A stretch of 64,000 bases of DNA from assembly GCA_000827325.1 (NCBI GenBank), contig KN832873.1:1254245-1318244 (forward strand), read 5' to 3'. Origin of the DNA: Oidiodendron maius Zn (lineage: Eukaryota; Ascomycota; Leotiomycetes; Myxotrichaceae). Shown here in pieces: positions 55,614 to 64,000 of the stretch (within the stretch, counting starts at the first letter, position 1; each line of letters starts with the position of its first letter). The notes beneath the pieces are model-generated. The model was not told the DNA's origin and did not search any database. It was given only the letters and a program-made list of their open reading frames with translations. A program made the position numbers and the translations under genes.

Positions 55614-56290
55614 GATCTCAGCCGCGCCTTTTCGCGCGGCGACCGTCGCCTACCACAGTCGAGTACCTCGTCTCGACTTCGCCCACCTATAATCTCCCTC
55701 TCCGACTGCTACTAGTCACCACATTTATTTTCCGCGTCCTTGTCGGTCTGGGAGTGCTAGTCCTCCTCTGCTCCAAATTCGCGCGCAAGAACTACTCCTC
55801 CGAAGCCACTACCTATCCGCAGACACCAGACCTCCTCAATATCGACTACGTCTGGTATTTCCTTCACATCATCGCAACCTCAAAGGCAGGCACGCAATCC
55901 GCCAAACTCGCATCACACATCCCAGCCACTGCGCTCCTCCCTGCTTCTCTCCTCATCTTCTATATCATCCTGCTGCGGACGCATACAACCGAAGCGTTAT
56001 TAGTTATACGGGGTCTAGGAATCCAGACGTCAACAAGCAGTGACACGTTCCTAAGTACCGCTACGACGCGATTTATACCAACAGAAAAGATACAGGATAT
56101 CTTCGTAAACGAGGCGTTTAGAGGTTTCGAGGTGAGGTACTATTTGGTGGTAGTTGTGGAAGGAGAAGAGGACGTAGTGGTTGTATTCCCCAGGCTCTTA
56201 CCCAGGAGGCATATTGTGGAGAAGGTTTGGCGAGGAGCAAGAGCCTGCTTGTATGAGCCAGATTGGGGAAAGGAGGGTAAAAGCGGATAG
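55607..56290 (+). CDS. gpi15: GPI-GlcNAc transferase subunit Gpi15 (PIG-H)
   Basis: Subunit of the ER GPI-N-acetylglucosaminyltransferase that makes the first GPI-anchor intermediate. Single exon, 227 aa. Two hydrophobic segments (about 33-58 and 105-122) precede the PIG-H domain: TEALLVIRGLGIQTSTSS, RFIPTEKIQDIFVNEAFRGFEVRYYLVVV, then VVFPRLLPRRHIVEKVWRGARACLYEP. This motif series is family-diagnostic. ATG 55607 is chosen; an ATG five bases earlier (55602) opens a 3-codon frame that overlaps it. The copia 3' LTR ends about 108 bp upstream, so the gene's proximal promoter is now partly LTR sequence. A CACGTG (55520-55525) lies between the LTR and the start. Confidence 0.94.
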   Translation: MLRSQPRLFARRPSPTTVEYLVSTSPTYNLPLRLLLVTTFIFRVLVGLGVLVLLCSKFARKNYSSEATTYPQTPDLLNIDYVWYFLHIIATSKAGTQSAKLASHIPATALLPASLLIFYIILLRTHTTEALLVIRGLGIQTSTSSDTFLSTATTRFIPTEKIQDIFVNEAFRGFEVRYYLVVVVEGEEDVVVVFPRLLPRRHIVEKVWRGARACLYEPDWGKEGKSG

Positions 56291-56522
56291 TCTTTTTGCA
56301 TTTGAGCGTATCATCAAAGTCGAAATTTCAGGACTTTTCTGGGAATGACAACCATAATGAAAGTACTAGTGAACTAGTATACTAATTCTCCTATAAATAG
56401 AGCCCTGTCCTTAGCATACTAAAGAGAAGGGATGCGTCGCCTGAATCCAAATTCAAAGGAGTAAAATTTCTCTTTACATGTTGGGTACGTATTGCAGTCT
56501 AAACAAATTACCAAAAATTTTG

Positions 56523-58430
56523 TCATTCAGTAGAAAGCTTCAACCTCCTGTATCCTTGCAAGTCCTCGGGCTTCTCAAAGCCCTTCCGACTAGCATACCT
56601 AGCATTGATAGTCTCAACACTATCCATTCGAGGCTTCTTCATCACAGGTTTATATAAGCCTTGTAGTCGCGCTGTATCACCTCCCTCAAAGATCTTCTGG
56701 CTTCTGATCGGTTTAATTCTGACATTGGTACGTTCCAACGGTATCTCTTTGTCTCCTTGATTGGCTACAACTCCAAGCAACGATCCAGCCAGCATTTCGT
56801 CGATTTTCGCTTCCCGCCAGTTTTTCCATAAATCCTCCATAAGCCCCGAGTTCTCATGCTTGGCGCCTCCATCTCCTATTCCATCTCCCACGTAAAGCCA
56901 GCGCATGGAATCACTTCTTTGGGTATCGCCTTCTTTGGGGAAGATACAGTCCCAGAGAACAAGGGGTGTATCCGCAGCCATCTCATATGTTGGCCTCGCC
57001 GGGTTTGTCTCCACGTCAAGAAGCTCTGAAATGACTGATGGCTTCTCAAAGCCTTGCCCAATAAGGAATAAAATGGCGACCATATGCCGAACTTGATGCC
57101 ACAAGAATGCCGATCCATGAAGATTGAATGTGTAGATCTTGGGATTCCTGGAGTCAGGTGTTCCCCCAAGGCACAGGCTGTCGTCGTTGAGATAAGACAA
57201 TGAGCCAGTATAATCATCGACTTCTTCAACGCTGGAATGAAAGATATGTCTTTCGAAGTTGGATATTTGTTTAGATCCATCCACCTTACAGAAGTTCCGG
57301 AAATCATTCACCCCTTCAAATAGCTTTGCTGCTTTCTGCATGGCTTCGATATCCAGCCATCCGGGCTTTGCTTGCAAGGTTGTACGCCCTTGTATTGCCG
57401 TTTCGAGATGGTCTGGAATCGGAGGAAAAGCTGGTTGGGTAAAGAAATATCTGTATCTTCGTTCTCGGCAAGAGAACCTTGCGGAGAAATCGAGAGGGGG
57501 CGAAGGACACCACGCCAGAATTCTGATATCCGGTGGCAGGAGGCGGTTCAATATCTGGCAATAGGGAAGCTCGTCCTTAATAGGGTCAAAGTTGAGAGCC
57601 TCCTCAATTTCCGGGTCCTCAAAATTTATTTCTGCCGTGTTCATATCTTCGACATCCGCCCTAGAAGGTCTCAATGGGGGATCAGCCAATTCAATTCCAG
57701 ACTCCTCGCCTCCTTCTTCCATCATATTTCCAACACCCTCGATCTCCATCTCCTCATCAACCTTTTGTTTCTGTTCTCTCTTCCTCAGTGGTCGATTGCT
57801 TCGGACACGGATCCCAATAACTTGACCAAAAGCACTGACTCCCTTATCCGTCCTCCCGCACTTCGTATAGTCTGTACCTTCCCAGTTGACTTCCCCTGGC
57901 TCTAGCGGGTTCGCACCTCCAGGAGAAATGAGCCGCGCCTTGCTGAACGCCTTCCACAGTTCCTCCTCAATCGTGGGCAGCGGTGTCCAGTTGCCCTTAT
58001 GGTACTCGAATCCGTTATATCTCTTGCCCAAGTACGCGAGCTTGAATGCCACTAGTCGTGTGCTGTACTTCGTGGGGTCAAACTCACGTTCTGCTCGAGG
58101 TTTTACGAAAGCTTTCGTCTTAGTAGCTCCGGGCAGGCTGTTTCATATGAGCAAAGGTCCTTCAGGATGATAATTGACTAAGCTTGACCTTAGATTCTTG
58201 TTCTTTAGCTCCTGCTCGAGCTGCGTAACACGCTCAATCAACTTTTCCTGTGACCAGGACTTATAGTCCAGCTTCTGGTCCATCTTCGCAGTGTCTGTTG
58301 TGGCACGCGCGTCAAGTTTTCTGGCAAGCTTTTTGACACTGGGATGCGGACTTCGTGGAACATATACTTGGGGTTGGGGGAATGGCGAAAGTCGGGCGTG
58401 TCTAGGTATGCGAGAAAAGAGGCGTCTCAT
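56523..58430 (-). CDS. deg1: tRNA pseudouridine(38/39) synthase Deg1/Pus3
   Basis: TruA-family enzyme that makes pseudouridine 38/39 in tRNA anticodon arms. Minus-strand exons are 58430-58189 and 58137-56523, giving about 618 aa. The 51-bp intron has a less common GTCAAG donor and AAACAG acceptor (phase 2). It restores KTKAFVKPRAEREFDPTKYSTRLVAFKLAYLGKRYNGFEYH. The catalytic Asp is in CGRTDKGVSAFGQ. Other family parts: SARFSCRERRYRYFF, FEGVNDFRNFCKVD, GSAFLWHQVRHMVA. The first 49 residues are Arg/Pro-rich with no acids until about residue 40, like a mitochondrial presequence; an internal ATG (58283) begins MDQKLDYKSWSQEKL, closer to the usual cytosolic N-terminus. A coiled coil follows (ERVTQLEQELKNKN). 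Confidence 0.93.
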
Positions 58431-58539
58431 ACCCTCAATGGAAAGAAGTTACTCCTCGAGTTCTAACTGAGTAGGACGGTTTTGAATGGCTATCGTTCCT
58501 CGAATTTTCAGGACCTCGGAGACGGAAACTCGTTATCAC

Positions 58540-58545
58540 CACGTG
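58540..58545. promoter_or_regulatory. CACGTG box between deg1 and the GTPase gene
   Basis: CACGTG followed by AT in the 225-bp divergent promoter, about 110 bp from each start. Matches the Cbf1/Pho4-type core. Function inferred only. Confidence 0.4.
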
Positions 58546-58655
58546 ATACTATCATTATCAGTGCCACTCCGTCACAATTCCTCTCTATTCGACACCACGT
58601 TTATTTAACCGCTCATTAAAACATCACCCCGACTAGAAATGGAGGAAATATCAAC

Positions 58656-59413
58656 ATGACGAATCAATCAGAAGTAACTGTATTGCTTCTCGGAGATGCG
58701 GGAGTTGGGAAATCTACATTTCTGTCGTATGTTCTCGCATCCGGCTGCTCGCAGACCCCCCCTCCTCCATCTGCATTTCGGCCACTTCCCTCGCCGGGAC
58801 GTGAATTTCTAATGTGGTCTTTCTCTCTCTATATATCGACTTACGGAATTTAGGAGAATAAGCAAACCCTCTTCTGACTCTTCCTCCACAACGCCTGATG
58901 CTCTTCTACGTGATGAAGATCAACCTTTTATGTTCAATATGCGGAATAAAAAAGGCTCATATCAGCTGGACTTTTACGACACTGCAAGTTCTGAACACTG
59001 GACTCTCTTAACGCCCAATGTCATCATACTATGCTATGATATATCATCACGTCTTAGTTTAATTAATATCCAGAGGCTTGTACGGTCAATTGATATCCTA
59101 TCCTGTCAACTCATCTCACAAGTAGTTTTAGTGGATACAGGAAACTCAAAAGGTATTTGGAGCTAGAACGGACTTACCGGTTCTTCTTCTCGGCTTAAAG
59201 CGAGATCTACGATCAGAGACTGATCCCAATGGAATCATCTATCCACAAGAGGCGTATAGATTAGCTCAGGAAATGCGGTGTGACAAGTATATGGAGTGTT
59301 CGGGGATGACGGGCGAATTGGTCCACGAAGCATTTGAAGATATCTGCAAAACGGCTGTATTGACCACCACAGCGGAAGGAGGATTGAGCAAAGGCGGATG
59401 TTGCTCCATGTGA
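58656..59413 (+). CDS. atypical Rho/Ras-like small GTPase with CaaX end
   Basis: Exons are 58656-58726, 58854-59079 and 59132-59413, giving 192 aa. Introns are 127 and 52 bp (GTATGT and GTACGG donors). The P-loop GDAGVGKST is intact (residues 13-21). The switch II motif is altered: DTASSEHW instead of DTAGQE, so both the DxxG Gly and the catalytic Gln are missing. The base-binding segment is LLGLKRDLR, similar to Rho-type GCKxDLR. YMECSGMTGELVHEAFEDI resembles the Rho G5 region. The C-terminus GGCCSM is a CaaX box, predicting prenylation and membrane binding. An enzyme lacking these residues would be expected to hydrolyse GTP poorly, as in constitutively GTP-bound Rho relatives. Closest family Rho; identity with a named fungal Rho is not claimed. 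Confidence 0.85.
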
Positions 59414-59907
59414 AATGGAGATGCATTGTTCGGGTCGAGTAAAATTAACTAGGATTCAAAAGCACATAGAACACAATGTACAGAAATAATATAGAACGCA
59501 TGTTAATATTTGTCTACACATTTCTTTATATTATTTCGAGTCTAATCCAAGACTTATTCTTAACTATTTTCTTAGTTTTCTATGGAAGTCTTCAAAAGGT
59601 ACCTCTTCCACGCCTATACCAGCACTTGGGAAAGCGTTCAGTGGAATATCATCCAAAGATTGATAGTCTAAGGAATATCTCCTTACAGACCATTTGGAAG
59701 TCGGGGTTTTTCCGCGAAGCGGAGTGATGGTATAGCAATTGTGTGGCGCGTTTCATAGTTTGCGAGCCCAATCTGGCCACCCAGCATCTATCGAACCACT
59801 AAACTCCAGGTGAATGCAGTGGATAAATATGAACTCATCGTGCTACAGGATTGCAACACCAGAGGCGCAAGATCAATAACAGAAAGGATAAAGAAAATAA
59901 AACCCCG
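59414..59907. other. convergent intergenic region GTPase / PRPP synthetase
   Basis: About 490 bp, AT-rich, 3' ends of both genes. A 83-codon plus frame (59476-59727) is very hydrophobic but has no start context or family match and was not accepted. Confidence 0.4.
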
Positions 59908-61289
59908 CTACTCCCAAAAGAGCGAACTAATGGACTCTCCATGGTGCACGCGGCGGATTGCCTCGGCAAATACTAGGCCGACCTCCAGGACTTCTAGCTT
60001 GGGGCATTGGCGACAGTGTTCCTCCTGGGGGACGCTGTTTGTCACAACAACCTTGTCTAGAGCAGAGGCGTTGATACGGGCAATCGCATCACCACTGAAC
60101 ACGCCATGTGTGATCAGGGCATAGACCTTGGTTGCCCCTTCTTTCTTCAACAGCTTTGCAGCTCTCGTAATTGTGTTCGATGTATCGGCCAAGTCATCGA
60201 CGAGGATACATGTTTTGCCTTCGACATCGCCTACAAGCATCATGGTTGCATTTTGGCGATCTGTGATACGAGTTGGGCGCCGTTCCTAGGGGATATGAGT
60301 TTCCGAAAGAGTAGGGTTTGGGGAAGCATTACCTTGTGGATTAACGCAAAATCCATGTTGAGATCGTCCGCAATTGCCGTCGCTCTCTTCGCACCACCAG
60401 CATCAGGGCTTACGACGACAGCCTCCTTAAAGTCTGGGATATTCTGTTGAATATATCTCTTAAGGAGTGCCTTTCCATACAAATTGTCGACGGGAATATC
60501 AAAGTAACCTTGATACTGAGGGTCATGCAAGTCCATCGTTATAATATGATCGGCACCAGCACAAGTCAAAAGATCTGCTACAAGCGTCCCTGCCTGGGCA
60601 ACCCACTGTTTATAGCCTGGCTTTGCTTGGAAGAAGTTCTTCGCATTGTTGCTAAGGATAGTTGGATTTTGGTAATCGTGGGTCGTGAAGGTAGAGGGTG
60701 CATGGGAGACAGGGGAGCTCACTCGAGCAGCATCAGTCGAAGTAGAAGCAGATTGAGAAGAATCGAGCGTATCAGAGCGTCGCGGGGGGGTAATGCCATT
60801 GGATAGACCATTTTGCTGGTCCAGTGTCGTCAATCCAAGCTTCGTCTGCAACCCATCAATGCCATTGGAGAGGCCGGGAGTCCGCGGTGCAGCTCCAGGA
60901 GTTGTAGGTCGACTCTCGAAGGTAAAGTCATGTCGGTTGACATCTGTAGGAGCTTTGGCAAGCGGGGCTCCGGCCTTGTTATAGGGCACATCAGGCTGAC
61001 GCGAATATGGGAACAAAGGGAGAACAGCGGTGACCCGCTTGGCTGACCCGGTCTTACACGCGGAGATCATGATGCACAGGTCGATGAAGTTGTCGTTGAC
61101 CTTGCCACTCCCGCTCTGTATGATGTAGACATCCTTCCCGCGAACAGAGTCTTGAATCTCGAGGCGGCTCTCGCCGACGGAAAATTTGGTGAGAATTCTC
61201 TGGCAGGGAGGGACACCCAGGGTATTGCAAACAATCTCGATCAGTTGCGGATGGGAATTACCCCCAAGGACGACGATATTACGGACCAT
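59908..61289 (-). CDS. ribose-phosphate pyrophosphokinase (PRPP synthetase), Prs1/Prs5-like
   Basis: Makes phosphoribosyl pyrophosphate from ribose-5-phosphate and ATP for nucleotide, His and Trp synthesis. Minus-strand exons are 61289-60333 and 60285-59908. The 47-bp intron has a GTAATG donor and CTAG acceptor, giving 444 aa. Seen: N-terminal [35 protein letters not shown] near residue 93-102, the divalent-cation motif [18 protein letters not shown] and the PRPP loop [13 protein letters not shown]. Between about 107 and 215 lies a Ser/Thr/Pro-rich insert (begins [11 protein letters not shown]) absent from bacterial Prs, like the non-homologous regions of yeast Prs1 and Prs5. Bacterial forms are about 315 aa. 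Fungi have several paralogues acting as complexes; the insert points to Prs1 or Prs5, and length favours Prs1. Confidence 0.94.
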
Positions 61290-61821
61290 AGCGTCTCAAA
61301 TTGCCCTAAGACTTGTTGAGGATGGATGCGGGCAGGCGATGACAGAGGTCTGGATGCGGGATTTTGGAGGGAGGATTGCCGCGGCTGGAGGCCAACAGCA
61401 AGAGCTTGCAAAGAGGGTGCGAGGGCGATTGGAAGACGGGCAGGAGGTAGCCGAGGCGGGTGTTAGGAAGAGCGGACGAGTCCACGTCTATATTGACATA
61501 AGAATTCCATCGAGAGGGTAGGAGAAGCAGATCGGACAAAAGCGTGATGGAGGGTGGAGGGGATGAAAGAAAAAAAAGGTTCATCATTCTCCAAGAACCG
61601 GAGCGAGAGGTCGGCAAACCTGCTGCTTGCGGTCTAGCGCCATGGCGGGGTCGTGTGCAGGCTAAAGTTTTCTGCAAGGCTGCCGAAAGTTACAAAAAGG
61701 ACCGCCTGAGACAGCTGGATAAAATAACATAATTCTTCTGGCGAGAAGCCTGCTTGTTGAAATGCATAAACTCGAACGAGGAGAAATAATCTGCCCTTAG
61801 TTTTTGAGGCAGGAATCGCAA
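61290..61821. other. divergent promoter region PRPP synthetase / rpc17
   Basis: About 530 bp between divergent starts. Contains AAAAAAGG and T-rich stretches but no confident factor site. Open frames on both strands (61306-61858) are not accepted. Confidence 0.4.
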
Positions 61822-62379
61822 ATGAAGATCCTCGAGGCCCAGTCAGCTCAGCTGACAAACTATGAGGTTTATACCCACCTGACAGAGCTCAAGAGGAAGT
61901 CAAATGAGCGCGTAGGGAACAAGGTGTTGGGAAGACCGCCTGGAAATCTGGAGACCATCGTCAGAGAGGTCTGTTTTAGCGTCTCTCTTCTTTAGAGGAG
62001 CTGCTGACGCGAATCCCAGATCCTCGACTACTTTGACCAAGCTCCGAACCCTCTGGCCTCCAAGCCATTTCCTTATAACGAAAGCACCATCAGAAATCTC
62101 CTCCTCCGACTACGCGAATTCCGTTTCAGCAAATCGGAGATTATCATGATGATAAATCTGCGACCCGCCAACCTAGGGAATCTCAACACGATCGTTGAAG
62201 AATTGGAGGGTAGATTCGATGACGAACAACAGGAAGCCATTGTAGGAGCCATTTGCGAGGTCCTGGGTAAAGCGGATGAAGAAGCAGAGAGGCTGGCTAT
62301 GACAAACAACGCCAATCAAGCCAGAAAAGAGAGTATGGACCAGGAATCGAGGCAAGAGCCTATGGACACGGACGGTTGA
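61822..62379 (+). CDS. rpc17: DNA-directed RNA polymerase III subunit Rpc17 (C17)
   Basis: Rpb4-like stalk subunit of RNA polymerase III (CGRP-receptor-component family), pairing with C25 in initiation. Exons are 61822-61968 and 62020-62379. The 51-bp intron has a GTCTGT donor and CCCAG acceptor with CTGCTGACG branch sequence. The product is 168 aa. ATG 61822 is the first ATG; the open frame upstream has none. The N-terminus MKILEAQSAQLTNYEVYTHL matches the family. Exon 2 continues ILDYFDQAPNPLA, then helices FRFSKSEIIMMINLRP and LNTIVEELEGRFDDEQQEAI (HRDC-like C-terminal domain). It ends with an acidic tail (EPMDTDG). It is divergent from the PRPP synthetase. Confidence 0.92.
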
Positions 62380-63158
62380 GAGGGTCCGAACTTATGGCAA
62401 AAAGGGCGTAGTTTAACGTGGAAGCATTCCCGGTGTTTGTGGGCATACGGTGATGGCTCTTTTGTTAATATGATAACGATATTGGGTGTTGTGTTCGAGT
62501 CTAGCGCCATATGGCTATAACTTTAATGGTAGTGAAGAAAGATATGACGGAGAGGGAAATGTATACTAGCGAATCAATATGATTTCGCGAGTCACTACCT
62601 TACATTGCAATTACGGTCTGCTTGCCCTTTGCTGACTTTAACTGAAAGCCCTCACAGCCTGGTCCGGTCTTGTTTGCCCCATTAAGAGCTCGCTTAACCA
62701 CCCTTTGAGTAATTGACCCTCTGACACGTTAACAATAAGCAACAGGCCGAATGAGGTTTTGACCTCTCAAATGGGATTAAGGACGCGAATTGGAATCCAA
62801 AAATGATATAAGAACAAAAGTAATTGATTACCCCAAAGGTGGTAGAAAACTCGGTGGGGGAAGGGAGGGTTTTGCGAGACGTTCGAAGTCTGAAGTTGAT
62901 CAACAATTCGTTCAACTTTTTTAATACATGCATTAGACTACTTACAGTCATGCAGCGTAAACCATCTTTCTCTGCTTTGGAATTGGCTATTCCAACCTCT
63001 AGAGGCGTCTTGATATTGTTGGTAATATGAGCTGCGCACTTGGTTTTCCTCGCTCGCCGTAATTAAGCTTAGCGCGAGCCCGCGTGTAGCTTGATACCTA
63101 GAGCTTGTCAACTCTCGTCCATATACACAACCTCTCTCTACAACTCTCACACTTCAAG
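62380..63158 (+). other. intergenic region upstream of rpn6
   Basis: About 780 bp with no supported gene. A CT-rich leader (about 63095-63158) precedes the rpn6 ATG. Open frames near 62694-63150 on both strands have no family features. Confidence 0.45.
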
Positions 63159-64000
63159 ATGGCCCCTGCAGAGTCGCCAAAAATACAAGAGGCGCAGAAG
63201 CTTCAAAAGTCGGATCCGCGCAAAGCTGAAGCCCTGTATAAAGACGTAATTTCCCAGCCCCCATCAGCAACATCTGACGCTGCCATTCGTGAATATGAAA
63301 CAGCCTTGGTCAGTCTGGGAGAGTTATATCGAGATGAGAAGTAGGCCCCATGTAGAAGCGTTTGGTTATGCAGATCTCTAACATCTTGCAGGAAGGCGGA
63401 TGAGTTGGTAGATTTGATAACTACTAGCAGAGGGGTACTTTCCTCCTTCGCAAAGGCAAAGACCGCAAAGTTGGGTATGTCATGCAGCTCTGCGTCCCAA
63501 AAGAAACAGCCATTTACTGAACTCATTGGTTATAGTTCGACAACTCCTGGACCTCTTCATTGCTATCCCCAATTCAACAGATACCCAAATCGCCGTCACC
63601 AAGTCCTGCATTGAATGGGCCACGTCTGAACGACGAGGATTCCTCCGACAAAACCTCGAAACTCGTCTTGTTACTTTATACATTGCCAAGCAATCTTACT
63701 ATGATGCCCTCACACTCATCAACGGTTTACTTAAGGAACTCAAGCGCCTTGACGATAAACTCGTCCTTGTTGAAGTCCAGCTGCTCGAATCGCGGGTCTA
63801 CCACGCACTGGGTAACGTCGCCAAGGGAAGAGCTGCTCTAACCAGTGCACGAACTAGTGCGGCATCTGTCTACACGCCACCTCTGCTCCAGGCCGGTCTG
63901 GACATGCAATCAGGAAAACTGCACGCTGAGGACAAAGACTTCAACACTGCATTCTCCTACTTCATCGAGGCTCTGGACGGCTATCACACACAAGATGAGC
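63159..64000 (+). CDS. rpn6: 26S proteasome regulatory subunit Rpn6 (PSMD11), 5' part
   Basis: Lid subunit that bridges the 19S regulator and 20S core. The gene continues beyond the window; only about 243 of the usual 420 or so residues are present. Exons are 63159-63340, 63392-63474 and 63536 to the edge. Introns are 51 and 61 bp (GTAGGC and GTATGT donors) and restore RDEKKADELVDLI and AKLVRQLLDLF. Seen: helical repeat sequence IAVTKSCIEWATSERRGFLRQNLETRL, LYIAKQSYYDALTLINGLLKELKRLDDK and ESRVYHALGNVAKGRAALTSARTSA, all characteristic of Rpn6. The C-terminal PCI domain is outside the window. An ATG at 63159 follows a pyrimidine-rich leader. Confidence 0.95.

Noticed and set aside
59476-59727. 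83-codon hydrophobic plus-strand frame
   Set aside because: AT-rich 3' intergenic sequence, no family match and no promoter context.
1-64000. CRISPR arrays, prokaryotic operons, attachment sites
   Set aside because: No regularly spaced repeats; genes contain spliceosomal introns and are clearly eukaryotic nuclear.

Overview
The window is nuclear DNA of a filamentous ascomycete (Pezizomycotina). The gene set fits Eurotiomycetes (Onygenales or Eurotiales), but the species cannot be settled from sequence alone. Supporting signs are short introns (mostly 47-127 bp) with GT...AG ends, a Zn(II)2Cys6 regulator, a fungal hybrid histidine kinase, fungal forms of Lte1, Spb4, Rps0 and Vma6, and a Ty1/copia LTR retrotransposon. 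Coding regions were assembled from open frames and splice junctions read by eye. About 23 protein genes are supported, and one runs off the right edge.

Layout: 0.4-7.1 kb, hybrid histidine kinase preceded by an 80-codon upstream ORF. 8.2-11.3 kb, large disordered nuclear-type protein of unknown function. 12.2-13.7 kb, L-threonate/3-hydroxyisobutyrate dehydrogenase-like protein. 14.8-20.0 kb, Lte1-type Ras-family exchange factor. 20.7-23.4 kb (-), Sec18/NSF. 24.3-25.4 kb, splicing factor Cwc25 with an 8-nt first coding exon. 25.4-27.3 kb, two conserved-looking hypotheticals. 27.4-29.3 kb (-), Spb4 helicase. 29.8-30.9 kb, Dgk1-like kinase. 32.8-33.6 kb, KxDL (BLOC-1) protein flanked by long non-coding stretches. 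35.1-36.1 kb (-), Rps0. 36.4-37.4 kb, mitochondrial uS15 (Mrps28). 37.6-38.8 kb (-), V-ATPase subunit d. 39.1-41.3 kb, Nop58. 41.6-42.3 kb, RS-rich protein ending in a Hub1-like ubiquitin fold.

From 42.7 to 55.5 kb the character changes to an accessory block. It holds an alpha/beta hydrolase, an NAD(P)-binding reductase, a Zn2Cys6 transcription factor, a SnoaL/NTF2-like protein, a heavily decayed extended-SDR reductase pseudogene at about 49.1-50.0 kb, and a complete copia element (50,316-55,498) with a 5-bp target duplication. The copia polyprotein frame is unbroken by indels over 4.47 kb but carries 14 in-frame stops, each explicable by one C-to-T change, while its LTRs differ at only one position. 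Housekeeping genes then resume: Gpi15/PIG-H (the element sits about 100 bp upstream of it), Deg1/Pus3 pseudouridine synthase, an atypical Rho-like GTPase, a PRPP synthetase with a non-homologous insert, RNA polymerase III subunit Rpc17, and the 5' part of proteasome subunit Rpn6.

Several pairs are divergent over short shared promoters (sec18/cwc25, spb4/dgk1, rps0/mrps28, vma6/nop58, deg1/GTPase, prs/rpc17). CACGTG boxes lie in some of these promoters. Ribosome biogenesis and translation genes (spb4, rps0, mrps28, nop58, rpc17) are over-represented, but this may simply be fungal gene order. No CRISPR, tRNA or rRNA gene was recognised.
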